From NCBI GenBank assembly GCA_013115135.1, contig JABANP010000001.1, positions 186,001 through 250,000 on the forward strand: a DNA stretch of 64,000 nucleotides, written 5' to 3'. Below, piece by piece: positions 1 through 12,074 of this stretch. The stretch's first letter is position 1. Every line of letters begins with the position of its first letter. A program made the translations under genes and the position numbers. Source of the DNA: Perkinsus olseni (taxonomy: Eukaryota; Perkinsozoa; Perkinsida; Perkinsidae). The notes beneath the pieces are model-generated. The model was given only the letters and a program-made list of their open reading frames with translations, had not been told where the DNA came from and ran no database searches.

Positions 1-580
1 ACTATACTCTTGAGAGCGAGGAGCGTGTTGAGTTTGAGACAGATGAATCAACCGAGCAAAGACTCCCCCACATGAGTTGGTCCGGGCAGTCTAGTCATTG
101 ACACTCCCAGTGCTTCGCTGATGGTAAGGTCGCAAAAGAGCACATCAAAAGTGGCAGGGTGGAGTCATCTCTACTGATCTCTTTCCTCGACCGACGTCGA
201 ACTCGCGATCAGACGCGATAGTATCCGTGTTCAGAGCCCTTCGGAGCTCCAGAACGCAGGCAACCTTATTGGCGTTATGTTCTTATCATAAGTGCAGTTC
301 TTCAGAGAGTGCTCAGCGTCAACGGTAAGAATATTGTAGGCTGCATTTCGATTGGTAAAGGACGATGGGTCTCCGAGCAGCGCGTCCAAACCCTAGGAGA
401 AGATTGTTGTTAGACGACGCAGTAGGCTCGAATGAGCTAGGGTCATAATACTGAAGAGCGTTCCCGTGTTGAGAGAAACACCAATGCTGACTCATCATTG
501 CTGAGCAGCTAGCTCGATGATCGTTGATTGTGCGAGTGAGTGCAGCTCCTCCTAGGTCAGTCTCTCCCGAATGATCTTCC
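1..580. other. No gene recognised
   Basis: I see no coding frame with recognisable content here. It is presumably the upstream flank of the glycosyltransferase gene that starts at 581. Confidence 0.5.
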
Positions 581-2398
581 ATGCCTCGTCATGCCATCGT
601 ACGACTGCTGACTTGTGTCGTCGCGATTGCTGCCTCTCCCAACTGTTGGCGAAATCGCTACACTGACTACTCTGACTCCCCGGTCGGGTACTCTCACTGC
701 TGCGATCCTCTCAACGGTCCGGAGGGCCGCTCTGCATGCTTCAATGGTCGCAGTTACACCTATACAGACTGCTGTCTCAACTCACCATACGACGGCTTCT
801 CCAACCTCACAGACGAAGCCAAGGAGCTTGGCATCCACTCTGACTTCAACTTGGTGGAGTTCCTCACGGCGCCGCCCTTCCACGAGAGATTCATTGAGCT
901 CTTCCCGTTCATATGTTCCTTGCTACGAGATGGACGATATTCAACCCAATGCGACATCCTCGCGACTAAGTGGTTTTCCCATGTCCCGACGACCGAGGAA
1001 GAGGCCCGCCGCATCAGCCCGGCATGGGTGTGCTCCAAGCTTTCTGATAACGCTGACTTTTGCATGACCATTCATGCTCGAATGTGGCAGCACACCGTTT
1101 GGCGTCGAGACCTTCATCGTGGCCGACTCACCATGGCTCAGTGTACGTACGCGATGCGACTACTCTACGCCGTGGGGGTGTCCCTGGCTACCGATGATCT
1201 TGAAAACGCCTCACTTACTGAGGCAACACCGCGAATGACGAAGGAGTGGTTTTACTGGTGGTGGTCGGACAGAATACGAACATGTGAGGTTCTCAACCAG
1301 CAACGCGAGCGGAGGGCTGCCAACGGCGACATACAAGTCCCGGCGACGGCCGCTGGCGCTCCTCCAGCCAACCGCGTCGGCATTCTGATGTCAATAGCTT
1401 ATAATAAGAAGGAAACCCCGATGGCCACGGCAGCTATCGAGATGTGGAGATGCTACGCCGACTACCACGGCTACTCACTCATCCTCGATGACGACTCTTA
1501 CGACAGCTACGATGGGTTGTATGCTGTACGGTACCCCAGCATGAAGACTGAAGTTGCACATCGCATCAGTAATCACGAACCTGTTGATGTGAACCTCGTC
1601 AGTCCGCCCTCGGTGGGGTGGATGAAGTGGAGGGCTGCCCGTCGCTGGCTCGGCGAGTTCGATGCGCTCATCATCGTGGACCCGGACATGCTGGTCAGCT
1701 TCCCATGCTACAGTATTGCTCTCCATCACCTGCTACGCCAGGGGGCTGACGTGGTCCTGCGTGACTACCCACCGAAGGCTGAGCTCAACGCTGGTTTCGC
1801 CATCGTCAGAAACACACCCAATGGACGCTTCTTCTTGGACTCCCTACTCAGCAAGGCGGCATGGTACGGCCTAACCCTCGCCGATCAGGACGCCCTGGCC
1901 GAGACTGCGTTGCAGTACGTCAGCCACGAAGTCAATAATGAACTCCCGCAAGAGTCCTCGGTCAGCGTGATGAACCCCATCCGTTATGCAAGTCAATGCT
2001 TGGACACCATGGTCCTGTACAAGACGGGGCTCTACAGCGAGGCTGATCAGGTTGTCTGCTTCCAGAAGCATCTAACGATCTTAGCGGGCCAGTGGGGTGC
2101 GCGGACGACCCGGTCGATCCGATTTGTAGACCCGAGAGAAATTGATATCAATTACCGTGTGACTTTAACATCTCGCATTAACGGCACACCAATGGTTGTG
2201 CATTGGGCAGGCAGCGCCACCAAGTTCGAAGATATGTCCCTATATGTCGATCGGCTAGCGAGAGTGAATATTTCGATGATAACGAAATCAGAGTGGCCTC
2301 GAGTATGTCGGGAGGAGCTCTGGTCGAGCCAGTCGAGAACGACTTGTATGCCTGGAAGCACCGAAGACCTGTGGTGTGACTCCTATCTGTGTGGTTAG
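581..2398 (+). CDS. Secreted nucleotide-diphospho-sugar glycosyltransferase-like protein
   Basis: This is a single 605-codon exon without introns. Residues 1-20 form a hydrophobic signal peptide (MPRHAIVRLLTCVVAIAAS), so the product probably enters the secretory pathway. The N-terminal third is rich in Cys and Trp. The C-terminal half carries the layout of a GT-A fold transferase: a DxD metal and nucleotide-sugar motif at D367-P-D369 after a hydrophobic strand, an LNAGF motif at about 402-406, a QD pair at 436-437 and an HWAG motif at 541-544. These resemble families that use UDP-sugars, such as GT34-type enzymes. The donor and acceptor are unknown. The first in-frame ATG directly precedes the signal peptide, which supports this start. 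It is one of the few intronless genes in an intron-rich region. Confidence 0.8.
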   Translation: MPRHAIVRLLTCVVAIAASPNCWRNRYTDYSDSPVGYSHCCDPLNGPEGRSACFNGRSYTYTDCCLNSPYDGFSNLTDEAKELGIHSDFNLVEFLTAPPFHERFIELFPFICSLLRDGRYSTQCDILATKWFSHVPTTEEEARRISPAWVCSKLSDNADFCMTIHARMWQHTVWRRDLHRGRLTMAQCTYAMRLLYAVGVSLATDDLENASLTEATPRMTKEWFYWWWSDRIRTCEVLNQQRERRAANGDIQVPATAAGAPPANRVGILMSIAYNKKETPMATAAIEMWRCYADYHGYSLILDDDSYDSYDGLYAVRYPSMKTEVAHRISNHEPVDVNLVSPPSVGWMKWRAARRWLGEFDALIIVDPDMLVSFPCYSIALHHLLRQGADVVLRDYPPKAELNAGFAIVRNTPNGRFFLDSLLSKAAWYGLTLADQDALAETALQYVSHEVNNELPQESSVSVMNPIRYASQCLDTMVLYKTGLYSEADQVVCFQKHLTILAGQWGARTTRSIRFVDPREIDINYRVTLTSRINGTPMVVHWAGSATKFEDMSLYVDRLARVNISMITKSEWPRVCREELWSSQSRTTCMPGSTEDLWCDSYLCG

Positions 2399-5300
2399 AT
2401 GAAGCATGATGACTGTAACATGAAGCTTTGTATGACGGTTCTTTCTGCTCAGCTCATTGATGCGTCTCTGCAGTGGTGGTTTTGGAGTGCTGTCCCTCGC
2501 ACATGTCCTCTCGAGTCCTCGTACGGTGCACCGCGGCAGTGCTAGTGTTTCGGTAGTTGGACACAGCCCCGCGGTGAAGAGTGGATCCTGCCAGAAGGAA
2601 ATGAGATGCTCCGGTCTGTCCCTTCTGCTCCTTGTGGCAGCGTTCGGGCAGCAAACAACGCAACACCGCAAGTTGCTAGCACGTCGGCATCAAGTCTACC
2701 TAAGCCGTCGACGGCGTTGGACTTGACACTGACACACACTTGTCTTCCTATTGATATTTCTCAGCCACAGTCCTTTCGCTCTCTTCGCGAAGATGCCTAG
2801 GGAAACCTCGTCGTGCGTATTCAATGGTTTTGGAAACACAAGACGCACAGAAATGTGTTTAAGACAGCTTCAGCTCAGTTACATCATGCGAGTTGATTTG
2901 GTAAATGATTTGATGCTTTAAACGCCTCTCAGGATACTCCTCTCGGACGACCCGTAAGCGCTCCTGCAAGGGTTCCCCGCCGAGGAATCGGGCCACCGCG
3001 CCACGCCCAATTACTGAAAAGACACATCGAAAACTCCCACGCCAGCTGAGGCACCTTTTCTCTTCGTGTGGGTTCCACAAGTGTAAACTCTCCGACAGCT
3101 TAGAATGATGAGTCCAAGTGACGGGAATCCTCGGTTGTCTCGGCACGGCGACGTCGTTCGTGAGCTGCCGAGGCCGTCGCCCCAACCGATTACTCGCTTG
3201 CATATTCTGAGGAGCGAGAACAGCCTGTTGCGAGGCAGGCCCGAGCCGGGGTCACAGGATGAAGCCCACCTTGTAGAAAGCTGGCAGAGATTCACAGCGG
3301 CGAATTCCCGAGGACAGTAGAGCTGGCTCTACTGGCGCAGGCGCTTTCTCGCCCATGGCGGCAGCGGGGCTGGTGCGCTCAAGCGTGGTCGCAGCCCCTT
3401 TCACGATGTACCTATGATACACTGAGAGGCGGCCTCGGCTGCACGGAGGCTCACGGTTTGAGTTCTCTGCCATACATCCCCAGAAGTCCTTCAGAGTCAT
3501 ACCGTGCAAAGGGTGGCCAGCTGTCAGTAGCGACTGGCGGCTCGCCGCTGTGGGGGTCCCGATCGAAAGGGCTTATCCGGAAAGGTATCTGAGAGTCTCA
3601 GACTGAGACCTAAGGTCCATGACGCTTGCAGCTGCCGAGGTTCTCGAGGGGACAACCCTAGAGGCCAATGCCCCATCCTTCGCCAGAAAACCTTGTCTGG
3701 TTGAGAGCGCGCGATTCATACCGAGTTTGTACGGATGGAATCAACGTCCACTGCCACTTACACGATTGCATAACCCGGAAGACATCATGCTCATCCTAGC
3801 TGCCGCACGAAGGCCATCGAAGTACTGCTCCTTCCTGTGTAGCCTCGTCGCGAGCTTTTCGAGCCTTTTGATTCGCACTTCCTAAGGAGGTAGCGCTCCT
3901 GTCACGGGATAATCGGAAGTTGCTAGCTGGGATAGCCGTAGCAGGTTCTCGTCGCGAATACTCACACAGCTCTGAATGCTTGACGGTGGGAATCGGTTTA
4001 TAAGACTCGAATCGTGCCTGACGCAGAGGGATGGGAGACGTGCCCGTGGAGAATAGTTTTCTCACGGGAATGGGAAAAAGAAAGGCTTCCGTTTTCGAGC
4101 TACCTCATCTCCACTGGCATCTGAAATAGGGCGGCATATGTAAAGGAAACCGTTGCATGGGAGTGGCTGGGAATTGCAGCGAGGTATCCAGCACGCAGTG
4201 GGTTTGCATAAAATGGGGAAGACAATTCTCGCGTGGACTCCGTGATGAGCTGGTCGTTGTGCCAATGAAAAGCAAATTTTCAACAGATGGATGCAGGTGC
4301 CGCTCCTTCGGGTAACGCAGAACGGTGATGAGCCTCTCATGCCAAGCCTCACCGAGGAAACTGAGGTCTAGTCCAGGAGTAGAGTCCTCGTTGTTTGCAG
4401 CGTCAGCTGGACCTGACCGGGGACTTACGGGACAATATCCGCAGCGAAAAGGAACCCACCATGATGGCCAGCCGTCGATGGCTGAACACATTCAGTGACG
4501 CGAGCTGGCAAAGAGCTGACGGCGGAGCGAAGCAGAGTACCTGGCAGGAGACTGACTTGAACGCGGCGTCGGCGAAGATTTACCATCTTCTCCTATGAAG
4601 TTGTTCTCATTTACATGCGAAGAGTTGGGCAGTAAACTTGAATGGCGTCCTGAGACGGAAGTCGCCTCTGGAAACTACATGGAAGAAATTCAAAGCAGAA
4701 TGCTCGGACGCTACATGGACATATAAAGATATAACAATATTTCACTTCATCTCCACAATCATAAAGTTATCTAATCTATCCAATCTCATAAGCACAGAGA
4801 ACCGTATCTTCAACCTGCGGATACACAACGGCCAGGGGGGTTGACATCGCAGATCACAGAAGGAACTAGAATACTGTTCGTCGATGCTGCTTCCCCGAGG
4901 ACAACAGGGCTAGCCGAGACTCCCGTTGTGCGTCGTACCGGGCTCGAGGTAATGCTGATGAATGTGAGCTGGTAGAGGATGCAGAGAGGCGACCATAGGG
5001 AACTCGTTCTCTGGCACCTACAAGGCAGTCATTAGGAGCATGGACGATGGAATGAACGATGGACTCACAGCTTTGATGTCGACGGTCGCGGCTAAACCTT
5101 CGCCCTCGGCGGCTGCCAACTGCGGCGTCTGTAAGACATCCTTATTACAGGCCAACGGAGCCGCCGAGCTTGGCTGTTTCGAGAGGGCGCTCTGACAAAA
5201 TCATTAAGACCGTCATCGGGACGGAGCAGCTCCGGCAGCCCACCCTGTCGAATGGTGAGGCAGTGATTCGACTGAACCCTGGTGAGGTCCGTGTGGGCGA

Positions 5301-5535
5301 TTCTCCCCGTCTGTCCCCTCTGCTGGAGGCCATTAGGGAAAAATCGATCTCGAAGATGCGGTTGACGAACGGTTGGGAGGGGTACGCTCGACTGGGTAGG
5401 CTACCCAGCCGAAGGCTAGGGTAGCGGATGGTTGACAGTGTCAACTTGACACTCGAATGATGGACAAACGCAAGCTGTCAGTGACGGACACACATCACAC
5501 TATGGTAAGGAGAGGAACAATGGAAGCGAGCCTTG
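2399..5535. other. Intergenic; no gene recognised
   Basis: Frames of 60-130 codons exist on both strands, but none shows a recognisable domain, signal peptide or steady coding character, and they overlap each other in conflicting frames. I see no RNA gene. Confidence 0.45.
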
Positions 5536-8500
5536 TCACTCTTCTACGAAGTCGGGCTCATACCCACTCTCCGCTAGCTGCTCGAGGGTCGCTCCCCCAT
5601 CCTCATCAGCTAATAGCGCTGGAGGAGCGCATTCCGGTGAGCTTCCCGGCCCCGCATTCTCGGGTTGGGCCGTTGAATCGCTCCCAACCTGGGTATTTTC
5701 GCCACCTTCTCCAAGTTCTGCTGGACTCGGGCTGTTGTTGTCCACGTTGTTGACCGTTTCCCCAGGTCTCGCTGCCTGGACTCGTGAGGATTCTGCTCCA
5801 TTGTCCTCTCCTTCTCGCTCCGCCAACTCAGCGGCCGCCTGCTCCATCTCTGCGTCGAGTCCGCTGGAGCTGGAGGAGCAGAAGCTACTGACCGAACGTC
5901 TGCGACTGGACAAGGGGCGAGGATGAGGGGGTGAGGTGCCTCGGCTGCGGCGGCCAGCGTCGTTCGCTACGGCTGCTGCAGTCACACGGCTCTGGCTGAC
6001 CAGGCTGAGATGCTGCCTCCCCGACTCAACCAGTAAACGGAAGTGCCTGACGGAAGGGAGGCATGGCGAGCGGCATTTGTGAGCAGCACCAGGAGTAACC
6101 TACTGAGCGATTGCCCTGGGATCTCGAGGTCGGGGCAGTCTGTTGACTCCCACTGGTTCATGCCGGTGGCCCGGCCCAGGATTTCTCTACCCCTCGCGGA
6201 GGTCGCCGTAGGGGCCGCATACTCGGTGATCTCGGAGGGGAGGTGGGCAGTGGAGACTCGTACCGTACCGGCCGCTCCCCCAACTCCGACCGGTCCACGG
6301 ACTTCGGCATCCATCGAGGGCCGATGTGATCAGCCCCCACAGTCGATGGTATATCATAGGATCCTGGGCCCACACTCGAGTCTTGAAGCCCGACTGGGTT
6401 AGCCAGACGTATGGCGATGCTCCACTGTGGCGATCTAGGCAGCACTGGGTGGTGGTTGGTGGAGGCCAGCAGACTCGCCACGGACGCTGACTTCGGACGC
6501 CCTTTCTTCTTAGATGCCGCGTGGTTCTTCTGAAACTTCCGCCGGTCGTACTCGGCCCTTTGCCTTCTCATGGCCTGAAGCATAGGATGACTCGAGCCCT
6601 GCTGGCTCCCCCAGGTGGAGGGCGGCGGCCCTGCCCCGAGCTAGGGCAAAAACAGCACGAGGGTGCTGCAACCCCCTACCAGAGTCATTCTCTTCATCTC
6701 GACGTCACAGGCCGCCTCGAGGACCTGTCTGTCCGCGTCCGCATTCTGAAGGTACTTCTCTCGCCTCCTTCGTCGCTCCACTAGATGCTCGCTTATCTAC
6801 ACAATGGTGAGTAACAATCTCAGCCTGAGGGAAAGCCTTACCGCTCGCTTCCGCTGTGCCTCCTTGACGAAGGCGTCGAAATCCATTTTGTTGCGATGCA
6901 GCTGATCCTTGCTGCGAGTGTCCTTGGCCTGCAGCTCCTCAGTGAGAGCCATCTGACCATCCAGGAGCGTACCCTGGGGCCACCAGCGACGAAGACGGCA
7001 CCTTCCTGCGCTCGTCCTCTTGCGCCTTCTCTCGTCTTCGAGCTTGCCTCTGCCTCTCTGCACCCAGCAGGGCGGCCCTCTTCGCCCGCCGAGACTCCGC
7101 CTGAGATCATGTGTATTCGCCACCCGTCCCCTCAGAGTCAGTAATCCCATTGCAGCTGCACCGCCGCTGTTGCTGGTACACAACCCACCCTGGCATTGAG
7201 CGCCTCGGCTAGCCTCCTCTCACGATCCCTTCGCGTCCGCAGAAGTTCATCACTGTGAAACAGCAAAGTAACAGAGCCGCGTTGCAACTTGCCACAGGAC
7301 CCTACCGGTTGTGCTCCTGCAGCTCCTTGTTCCGCCTGAACCGATCCCCACGTTTGCTATTCCGCATACGCTTGGTGGCCTCGGCATGTCGCTCCATGCG
7401 CTGACGGTACCTAGCGGAAGTTTCTGACTCATAATCCGATCGATTCCCTCCGATAAGCAGCTGTCCGGAAGAATGTTTGTGGCCTAGCTTGCTCACATCT
7501 GCTGTCGACGCTCTTTATCGAGAAGTGCCATCATACGCTGATTTATGAGATCATCACGCTCCTTCCTCGTCTGCGCGCTCCTCGACCTGGCCCTCTCTCC
7601 TGAATGATGATTATAGTAGGAGGGAAGCCCGACGGTTCCATCTTAGTGTATAAGAGCTCAGTCAGACTGGCCAGAGTATGGACTCACTTCGAGCCTCGTT
7701 TTCCATGAAGGCAGCCTGCTGCTTCTCCAGTCGCGCCAGATGGGATTGCATCCGCGTCATGGCGCTCGCGGCGAACTCCTCAGGTGAGGTCACAGACCGC
7801 AGGGTGCCTAAAAATGATCACCACTTCAACTCGGCCGGTTGATCAGCTAACGACTCACCGCAAGAAAGTGACCGACCGCGTTCCGAACCTCCCATCGTTG
7901 ATGCCGGGCGGCCGTACGTCCACTCGTCGAAGGACTGCGTCACGTAGCTCGACTTGGCAGTGATGGTGTCGTACTCCCTCCTAGACAGGCAATGAGATTC
8001 TCTCGAGCCGCAGCAGAAGCTGCCCTCCTACAGGGCTTCTGCCAGGCAGGATATCCGCCAGTCCAATGGGAGGTCTGTCTCGTCCAGCGTCGCATATGTC
8101 GGGAACCGTGGACGAGGGATTTTGGTGTAATTCTGTGTGTGCCATAGGTCGACCTCGGACGGTCTGAGGCCCAGTCTGTAGCAGGCTTCGATGAATCTTG
8201 GGGACCTGATGCAGACAGCCGCAGCATTCACACGGTTGTGCGGAGGATGAAGATTTTGTAGTTATTGGACAGAACTCACTTGAGGATCTCCGCCGCGTTA
8301 AGCCCTCGGTCAGCCACTCGTAGGCGCCCTCTAGAGGTAAGGAGGGCGAGCGCATCTTCAGGAAAGTCGTATTCATTCAGCCCGTCCAAAGCGGTAGAGG
8401 AGAAAGCGATTTCGTCGTCCTTTTCCGTCACCTGAGAGAGGGCCTGCCACGTGATAGCTTGCGGTATCTTGCTTCACCCACCTTTTGCGACGCCTCCGCT

Positions 8501-8568
8501 TCAGCAGGCCCTGTGGGAGGCCCTACAGTTTGCGAGGGAGATCCACCGTAGCTGCTTTTACGAGGCAT
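5536..8568 (-). CDS. Coiled-coil protein with SHIPPO-like PG-rich motif (possible cilium-associated protein)
   Basis: This is a multi-exon gene with short GT-AG introns. It starts at the ATG at 8568 (MPRKSSYGG) and ends at a TAG near 5536. The N-terminal exons read through ALALLTSRGRL, then a splice, then SPRFIEACYRLGLRPSEVDL. That layout recalls the N-terminus of CCDC177-type proteins, a weak resemblance from memory. The middle is Arg/Lys/Glu-rich predicted coiled coil (7600-6700). Near 6370 there is a GPGSYDIP motif typical of sperm-tail PG-rich (SHIPPO/STPGR) repeats, which decorate microtubules. The C-terminus is a Ser/Glu-rich disordered tail. An example intron (about 7010-6960, 52 nt) joins an ERRK coding frame to MALTEELQ in phase 0. 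I infer an axonemal or cytoskeletal role. Exon edges are approximate. Confidence 0.6.
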
Positions 8569-9372
8569 CGCAAGGGGTCATGGAATGAATTGGGCGAAAG
8601 CCCACGGACTGAGCAGCATAGGTACTTCGGATAGCAGGGTTTGGCTACAGTTCGTCCAAATTCGACTTGGCATCGACTGGAGAAACGAAAAAGACACCGG
8701 GGCCGTCACTGCGGCCGATAGTTGTCGCAGCAGCGCGAGTAGGTTTGTCTTGGGAGGAGGAGCCAGTGCGTTCCCCGAAAATACAGTCCTCGCGGAATTC
8801 TAATTGACGAACGCAGCAAAAGAGGGGTTATTGGCACGGTCGGAGCAACTCTTTCTCAGAAACAGAGTTTGGATAGGACAAACTATTGATTTCAGTCAGT
8901 ATCAAGCAATGGTAAGCACGTGCAAGAGTACGAAGTATCATACAGATATGATCAAACAGAGCGGCTGAGCTAATCGTGACGGTCAGCACCACCTCATCAC
9001 AGTGAAAATCACGTGACTCAATGGTAGAGAAGCCGTAGGGAGGCCGCGACGCGAATCACATCTTCGAACGCAGTGAAGCCGAATTGGCGTAGAAGCTTCT
9101 GAAGGTCGAGAAGAATGTACGTTCGTTTGGAAACGGCGCAGCTGCTCCTCGATTGTGTCGACTACTCCGGCGAGGGTGGGTCGACGCATAGACACCGTGC
9201 TTGGCGCAGTACCTGTCGTAGAGACACGCTTCATGCAGGGGATGTGTATCAAACTCGGAATCCATGCAGGAACCGCATACGTATGAGAGTCGATTCTGAG
9301 TTTCGGGATGAGTTTATTGAACAGGGGGAACGATCCCTTCGATGAAGACAACCAAGCATCTTTCATACCACC
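8569..9372. other. Intergenic or 3' extension of the kinase gene
   Basis: There is an open minus-strand frame at 9265-9056, which could be a C-terminal kinase exon if the last kinase exon is spliced rather than ending near 9373. I cannot decide. Nothing else is recognised. Confidence 0.3.
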
Positions 9373-11330
9373 CTACCTATGCCCTCTGAGGACGCCGATG
9401 GTCGCCCGTGCCTTCTCATCGACGGTCATCATTTGAAGGATCAAGTCAGCCAAGTCCGGGTCTACTTCGGCTAGCCGTTTACCAACGCTGACTCTGGGAC
9501 GGAAATATCGTATAATAGAGTGATAAAAGTCGGCCTCTCCTGAGGATCCACTTTCAGCAACCGACATGCAGTTCTTCCAGAGCTCGGCAGTAGGCTCCTT
9601 GCCTGAGCGAAGAAGACGGACAACTGACAACCAGCCCCCGCGAGGAAGGGAGCACACAAAGTACACCCAATGAACAGCGTGACCGGACCGCATGGTAGTT
9701 AGTCCCGAAGCTGTTGCTGCCCCATGGCAAATCGGTCGCTTACCGAGGACTATCTTCGATATTAGGATTCCCAACGCCCATACATCCATGGACTTGGCAA
9801 CTCTAATGATCTGTTTGTCATCATCAGGATCACTGATGCCAGAAAGATACGCAGCCATCGGCCTACCCAGCTCGGGGGAAGCGTACCTTCCTTAATCACC
9901 ATCACCAACCCGCTCCCCAGCTGACCGACTCACACTGGCGTGAATGTTATCGATCCGCCATTAGCCGGCGATATGACGGAGCCGTCCAACATGAGTCCTC
10001 CCAAGTCTATCAATTTCCACTGACCGTCACGCATCCTCATCACATTCTCAGCCTTGAGGTCCAGATGGACCTGCACGCAGGCAAGTGGGGGTGAGGTTGG
10101 CGGTTTGGCAAATCACCATGTCGATTGAATGAAGCGCTTCCACGATATCGATGAGTCTGACTATGATCTCGCCAAGCTCGTCGATAGCAAACTGGTAATT
10201 CCCAGGGGACTCGCTTCGCCTAATGTGAATGACCGACCAAGTGCAGCAACGGCGTCAGTGGCACAACCGTCGTGGACACTTCGCAGTACTTTTTTCTCAC
10301 ATAGGATTCGAGGGTCTCGGTCCCCATCTCCATCACTATCATCAAATTCCCATGGCTATCAGGCCCCGGCGTACCAGCCCTAAGACTACGAGGTTCGGTC
10401 TGCGGTGGCTTAGCGTTGCTGATTACTCGGTCGTGGTGCAGGAGAGCAGCCGGATGAACATGCCGCCATCGCGAGTATCATCGATCCACTCGGGAATGGC
10501 AATGTGACTCTGTTGAGGACCTCTCTGAAGACGGAGGATAAGCATTCATGAGTAAGGTCAACGGTTGACCGTCAACCACAGCAATTGGCTGTTACTGGAT
10601 CGATTACTTCGCCAATCTGCGGACGAAGTCGGTGCCAAGTGACCCGCGCCAGCGCTATCATGAACCCATTCCTAGTGGGCCCAGTGATTTCAAGACCTTC
10701 GAGAATGATAACGCAATAGTTATTCGCAAGGGCATACCATCGCCAGGGAACCCTCATACTGTGTCGCTATCGTCTAGTGGTTAGGACGTCACGTTGTGGC
10801 CGTGACAACCCCGGTTCAAATCCGGGTAGCGACTGTTTATACTTCCGCACTTTTGTAGCTCAGAGTCTGGCGCTCAGTAAGCCTGCGGGGCTAAAGTGTA
10901 GCTCTAATCTCGGGGACTCGCCCTACTCCGTACACCGTCGATGACATCAAATACTCTAGTTCGACCTCATGATGCTCCGGAGAATCCGAATTGCGGCTTG
11001 CGTCCATGTCGAAGCTTCGCGAGTCTCCATCTCATATCCCCATAGCTTCCCACCTTCAGCATGTCAAGCACTCGGACTTCTCGAGTAAAAGTAGTCCAGG
11101 GCTTTCTGACTTGCCGCCTGCACAACGCACGATTCAGATTTCAAATTCCGTCCGAAGTTGATGCACATAATGAGCGAGTAAGAGTAGGCTCCACAGTAAC
11201 CGTGAATCTCTATTACCGTATACGTTTTAATAGCCACTGCTTCCCCCGTGAGAAGGTCCAGTCCTCTGCGGACCTCGCTGAAGGCCCCTCTACCGATGGC
11301 TGCATCACTGAGGTCAACGCAAAACCTGAG
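9373..11330 (-). CDS. Protein kinase domain protein (Ser/Thr type)
   Basis: Kinase subdomains appear in order along the minus strand, split by introns. A glycine-rich loop and the catalytic Lys lie near 11300-11215 (IGRGAFSEVRRG, then VAIK). An alpha-C-like REVRVLDML lies near 11070. PEWIDDTRDGG lies near 10500, hinge-like IVMEMGTETL near 10325, and the catalytic loop HLDLKAENVM near 10050. The Mg-binding motif has drifted to DLGG. YASPELG follows near 9870, then MDVWALGI near 9795, and LQMMTVDEKARATI closes the C-lobe. The phase-matched intron between the DLGG exon and YASPELG is 47 nt. The intron between the alpha-C exon and PEWIDD is much longer (about 540 nt) and contains tRNA-His on the other strand. 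The catalytic Asp is present, so the kinase is probably active despite DLG replacing DFG. Substrate unknown. Confidence 0.75.
10763..10834 (+). tRNA. tRNA-His (GTG anticodon)
   Basis: The cloverleaf can be folded by hand. The acceptor arm is GTCGCTA paired with TAGCGAC. The D-arm contains TAGTGGTTAG. The anticodon stem is TCACG/CGTGA with the 7-nt loop TTGTGGC, giving anticodon GTG. The variable loop is CAAC. The T-arm is CCCGG-TTCAAAT-CCGGG. The 71-nt body is fully paired, has no intron, and is followed by TTTT at about 10851, a Pol III-type terminator. It lies inside the long intron of the kinase gene on the opposite strand. A strict B-box (GGTTCAAATCC) is present, as expected for Pol III transcription. 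Confidence 0.95.
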
Positions 11331-12074
11331 AACGACTGCTGCCCCTGGATCAGGTGTCTTGGGTTAACAACAGGAATCCGAGAGCTTTCATCGGACGAGC
11401 CACGTACCGACAAGGAGCCGCCCCCAGCGTACCGGTTGAGTGTTCAAGACAAGCATGACTGGTTGAGGGCTATCCCAAGCTACCACGTTTTCTATACCCT
11501 AGTTCTCGACCGGAATGACCACATCGACCGACTCACCGATCATTGACGAAAACCCGCATGCCTCTCGTCGGCACTTCCGCCAATAGACGGACAATCAATT
11601 TCTGGGCAGCTTAAACTGAACCCACAAAATGACCACCGCTTAACGAATGCAACACCCAGAGGAGGTAGCTGAAACTTCCATTGCGTGCCATCCATTCCAG
11701 CTGATCCCAGATATTTCCACCTTCCTCCCCTGCAGCTACCCTCAGCACGGTTGCCATCAGACGAACGTTTATACTAATCAAGAGATGGTCCCCCAGAATT
11801 CACCAAAACACGACAGGAGGTGGTTTGCCTGAAGTAACTTCAATCATAATATTAAGTACTCTTCATAATGCTAGACACACTTTTGGTAGAGAAATACTCG
11901 AGGGAAGGATGAAACGGTCGCGTTGCGGTTATAAGAGGCGTAGTAGAGTTGCGCACATACAGCACGGGCAGCCAAGCAGCAGCAGCGGTTGTCCTTCCCA
12001 CAGACGACATCAGAGCAATCACTTCATTCTGAAAGGACAATCGTACGACTCACAGAGCTTTTCCCGGCCATGAC
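11331..12074. other. Possible N-terminal exons of the kinase gene; otherwise no gene
   Basis: Minus-strand frames at about 11800-11550 and 11520-11400 are open, carry splice-like edges, and could encode an N-terminal domain of the kinase. I could not join them with confidence. The plus-strand frame at 11061-11546 is antisense to kinase exons and is rejected. Confidence 0.3.

Noticed and set aside
11061..11546. A 161-codon plus-strand open frame
   Set aside because: It lies antisense to minus-strand exons with clear kinase motifs and has no recognisable content of its own.
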